Shown here one piece after another: positions 12,415 through 14,038 of a stretch of 14,038 bases of DNA (position 1 is the stretch's first letter; every line of letters begins with the position of its first letter). The notes below the pieces were generated by a model, which saw only the letters and a list, made by a program, of their open reading frames with translations, was not told the DNA's origin and searched no databases. The DNA comes from an uncultured Ruminococcus sp. (GTDB lineage: Bacteria > Bacillota > Clostridia > Oscillospirales > Ruminococcaceae), in assembly GCA_900553335.1 (NCBI GenBank), contig USCU01000008.1:1-14038 (forward strand), written 5' to 3'. The position numbers and the translations under genes were made by a program.

Positions 12415-13996
12415 TTATCCCATAATAGCAGTGATTTCATTCACGCCGTCTTTAAGTTTATCAGCAGGAACAAAATTCCCCTGAAGCACTTCGCCATTTA
12501 GTGTGAGAGATTTAATTCCGCTTTCAACATTACTTGGATTTTCAACCTTAATTGAAAGATGAACTCCACGGAAATTTTTCTCTATTTCAAAGTGATCCCA
12601 ATCCGATGGAACAGAAGGATCAATAACAAGTCCGTCAGCGTTAGGACGCATACCTAAAATACCCTCAACGCAGCCCACCATAACAGTTGAACCTGTTCCT
12701 GTGAGCCAGTGAACGTGAGCTCTTCCCTCAAAAGGAGAACGAGTTGATTCAACAAACTGTCCGTGAACATACGGCTCTAAAACTCTGATCTCAGCCTGAT
12801 CGTTCATAGCAGCAGGTGAAGATTCCATGAAATACTCAAAAGCTCTGTTTCCATGTCCCATAAGACTCTCAGCAAGGATTATCCAACCCTGTGACTGTGA
12901 GAATATACCGCCGTTTTCCTTTGTATCAGGATTGAAGATGTGCATAAGCGCACCGTCAAAATAGTTGTCAACATAAGGAGGCTCTAATAGCTTAACACCG
13001 TACTTAGTATTTAAGATACTGTGAACACTCTCCAAAGCCTTTTCGCTCTGTTCCTCTGAAGCAAAGCCCGAAATTACCGACCAGCTCTGAGGATTGAGCC
13101 ACATATTAGCCTCAGGATCCTTCTTAGCTCCTACTACAACACCGTCCTCACGGATTCCTCTTATAAATCTATCCTCGTCCCAGCAATCTGAAAGCGATTT
13201 ACCAAGCTCCGCTTGGATCTCATCTATATATTTAACGTACTCAGCGTCGTTTCTCTCTTCAGCCCAAGCTCTGATAACGCTCATAGCATAGTAAAGCTGG
13301 AATGCAACGAATGTAGATTCTCCCTTTTTACCGAGTCTTAGGCAGTCGTTCCAGTCAGCATGAAGTCCTGCCGGCATCTTATGATCGCCCAAACGCTCCA
13401 TTGAAAACCTGATAGCATTTTTAAGGTGGTCATATACGGTGTCCTCGCCGCCGTTAGCATAAACGATAACTTCGTCTAAGAAAGCTTTATTTCCGCTTTC
13501 TCCGATATACTTGTAAATTGTCGGGAAAAGCCAAAGAGCATCGTCAGCACGGTAAGACGGGTGTCCGGTTTCCTTAGCATAAACTGAATTTTCATCGTTT
13601 TCATCAGGATATGTTTCATGACCTGCGTTGTGATTAAATTTTACAAGCGGAAGTCCGCCGCCGTTGTCGACCTGTGCAGAAAGCATAAATCTAATCTTTT
13701 CAAGAGCTGTTTCAGGCTCAAGATGAATGATACCCTGAATATCCTGAACTGTATCTCTGTATCCGTATCCGTTTCTAAGTCCGCAGTAAATAAATGAAGC
13801 TGCTCTTGACCAGATAAATGTAATGAAGCACTGGTAAGCGTTCCAAACATTTATCATATTATTAAACTCCTCACTCGGAGTCTTAACCTGGAAGTTGTTT
13901 AAAATTCCGTGCCAGTATGAAACAAGCTCTTCAATTTCTTCATCAACCTTGCCCGGCTTTTCGTATTCTGCCATCACTGCGTTTGCAGCAGCATTG
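12415..13996 (-). CDS. GH94 cellobiose-type phosphorylase, C-terminal part (truncated by contig end)
   Basis: GH94 enzymes cleave beta-linked disaccharides with phosphate. Cellobiose phosphorylase yields glucose 1-phosphate and glucose in the cytoplasm, saving ATP after uptake of cellulose fragments. About 526 residues are present and roughly 280-300 N-terminal residues are missing. Visible motifs, in order, are NGYGYRDTVQD, GGGLPLVKFNHNAGHETYP, RADDALWLFPT, and HADWNDCLRLG, whose second Asp (codon 13347-13345) is the family's catalytic acid. Next are NPQSWSVISG and QSQGWIILAE, and then RSPFEGRAHVHWLTGTGS. The catalytic Asp lies 309 residues from the C-terminus, close to cellobiose phosphorylases. 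Laminaribiose or another GH94 specificity cannot be excluded. The ORF appears to begin MGSEMCIRDS, but those residues come from adapter beyond 13996 and are not part of the protein. A rubredoxin gene follows by 20 bases. Confidence 0.9.
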
Positions 13997-14038
13997 CTGT
14001 CTCTTATACACATCTCCGAGCCCACGAGACAAGAGGCA
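13997..14038. other. Illumina Nextera read-2 adapter (non-genomic)
   Basis: Bases 13997-14015 are the Nextera mosaic end (CTGTCTCTTATACACATCT), 14016-14030 the read-2 arm CCGAGCCCACGAGAC, and 14031-14038 AAGAGGCA, an i7 index that I recall as N711. Genomic sequence ends at 13996. Translated on the minus strand, the adapter adds a false N-terminus to the GH94 fragment. Confidence 0.97.

Noticed and set aside
12268..12501. Plus-strand 77-codon ORF across the rubredoxin gene
   Set aside because: It is antisense to rubredoxin and to the end of the GH94 gene and has no ribosome binding site; the minus-strand genes have clear motifs.
1..14038. CRISPR array, tRNA or rRNA genes, complete insertion sequence or toxin-antitoxin pair
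   Set aside because: No regularly spaced repeats, tRNA-like cloverleaf, rRNA sequence, transposase or toxin partner was found on either strand by eye.

Overview
The window looks like a metagenome-style contig from a low-GC Gram-positive bacterium of the gut Clostridia, most likely a Ruminococcus-like member of the Oscillospiraceae. This is inference from strong AGGAGG ribosome binding sites, AT-rich spacers, intrinsic terminators and the gene content (GH94 phosphorylase, GH25-fibronectin III lysozyme, HdeD-like and YczE/YitT-like membrane proteins, short rubredoxin). Both ends are library adapter, not genome: bases 1-47 and 13997-14038 match Illumina Nextera read-1 and read-2 adapters with their index bases. 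Only 48-13996 should be treated as organism sequence.

Left part (about 120-3590). A plus-strand operon encodes a 42-residue membrane peptide, TsaD (tRNA t6A synthesis) and an HdeD-like six-helix membrane protein, and ends at a strong bidirectional terminator. Facing it on the minus strand is rsmI-rimI (16S rRNA 2'-O-methylation and GNAT protein acetylation), preceded by a roughly 200-nt leader with its own promoter and several stem-loops. Most genes here modify tRNA, rRNA or ribosomal protein.

Middle part (3590-7910). A minus-strand operon encodes a CorC-like CBS-pair protein and a membrane-anchored, Ser/Thr-rich transglutaminase-like protein, with a clear promoter and terminator. Diverging from it is a class I/II aminotransferase (aspartate aminotransferase type), whose upstream region carries a CodY-like palindrome and a second palindrome over the promoter. 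The 530-base divergent spacer also holds copy A of a 117-nt three-hairpin element.

Accessory-looking part (7780-9210). This holds short TAATGCG repeats, a small ribbon-helix-helix repressor with an apparent operator, a 5'-truncated remnant of an XRE-type regulator, and a YczE/YitT-like membrane protein. That last gene has a consensus promoter followed by an intrinsic terminator inside its leader.

Right part (9330-13996). A secreted GH25 muramidase carries six fibronectin III domains, two of them nearly identical at the DNA level, and appears to start at an ATC codon. Next come copy B of the 117-nt element (inverted relative to copy A, lying between two terminators), a 45-residue rubredoxin, and the C-terminal two-thirds of a GH94 cellobiose-type phosphorylase cut by the contig end.

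The most unusual items are the two-copy structured element, the ATC start of the lysozyme gene, the structured rsmI leader and the attenuator-like leader at 8456-8552. No complete new defence or mobile system is visible. No tRNA, rRNA or CRISPR array was seen.
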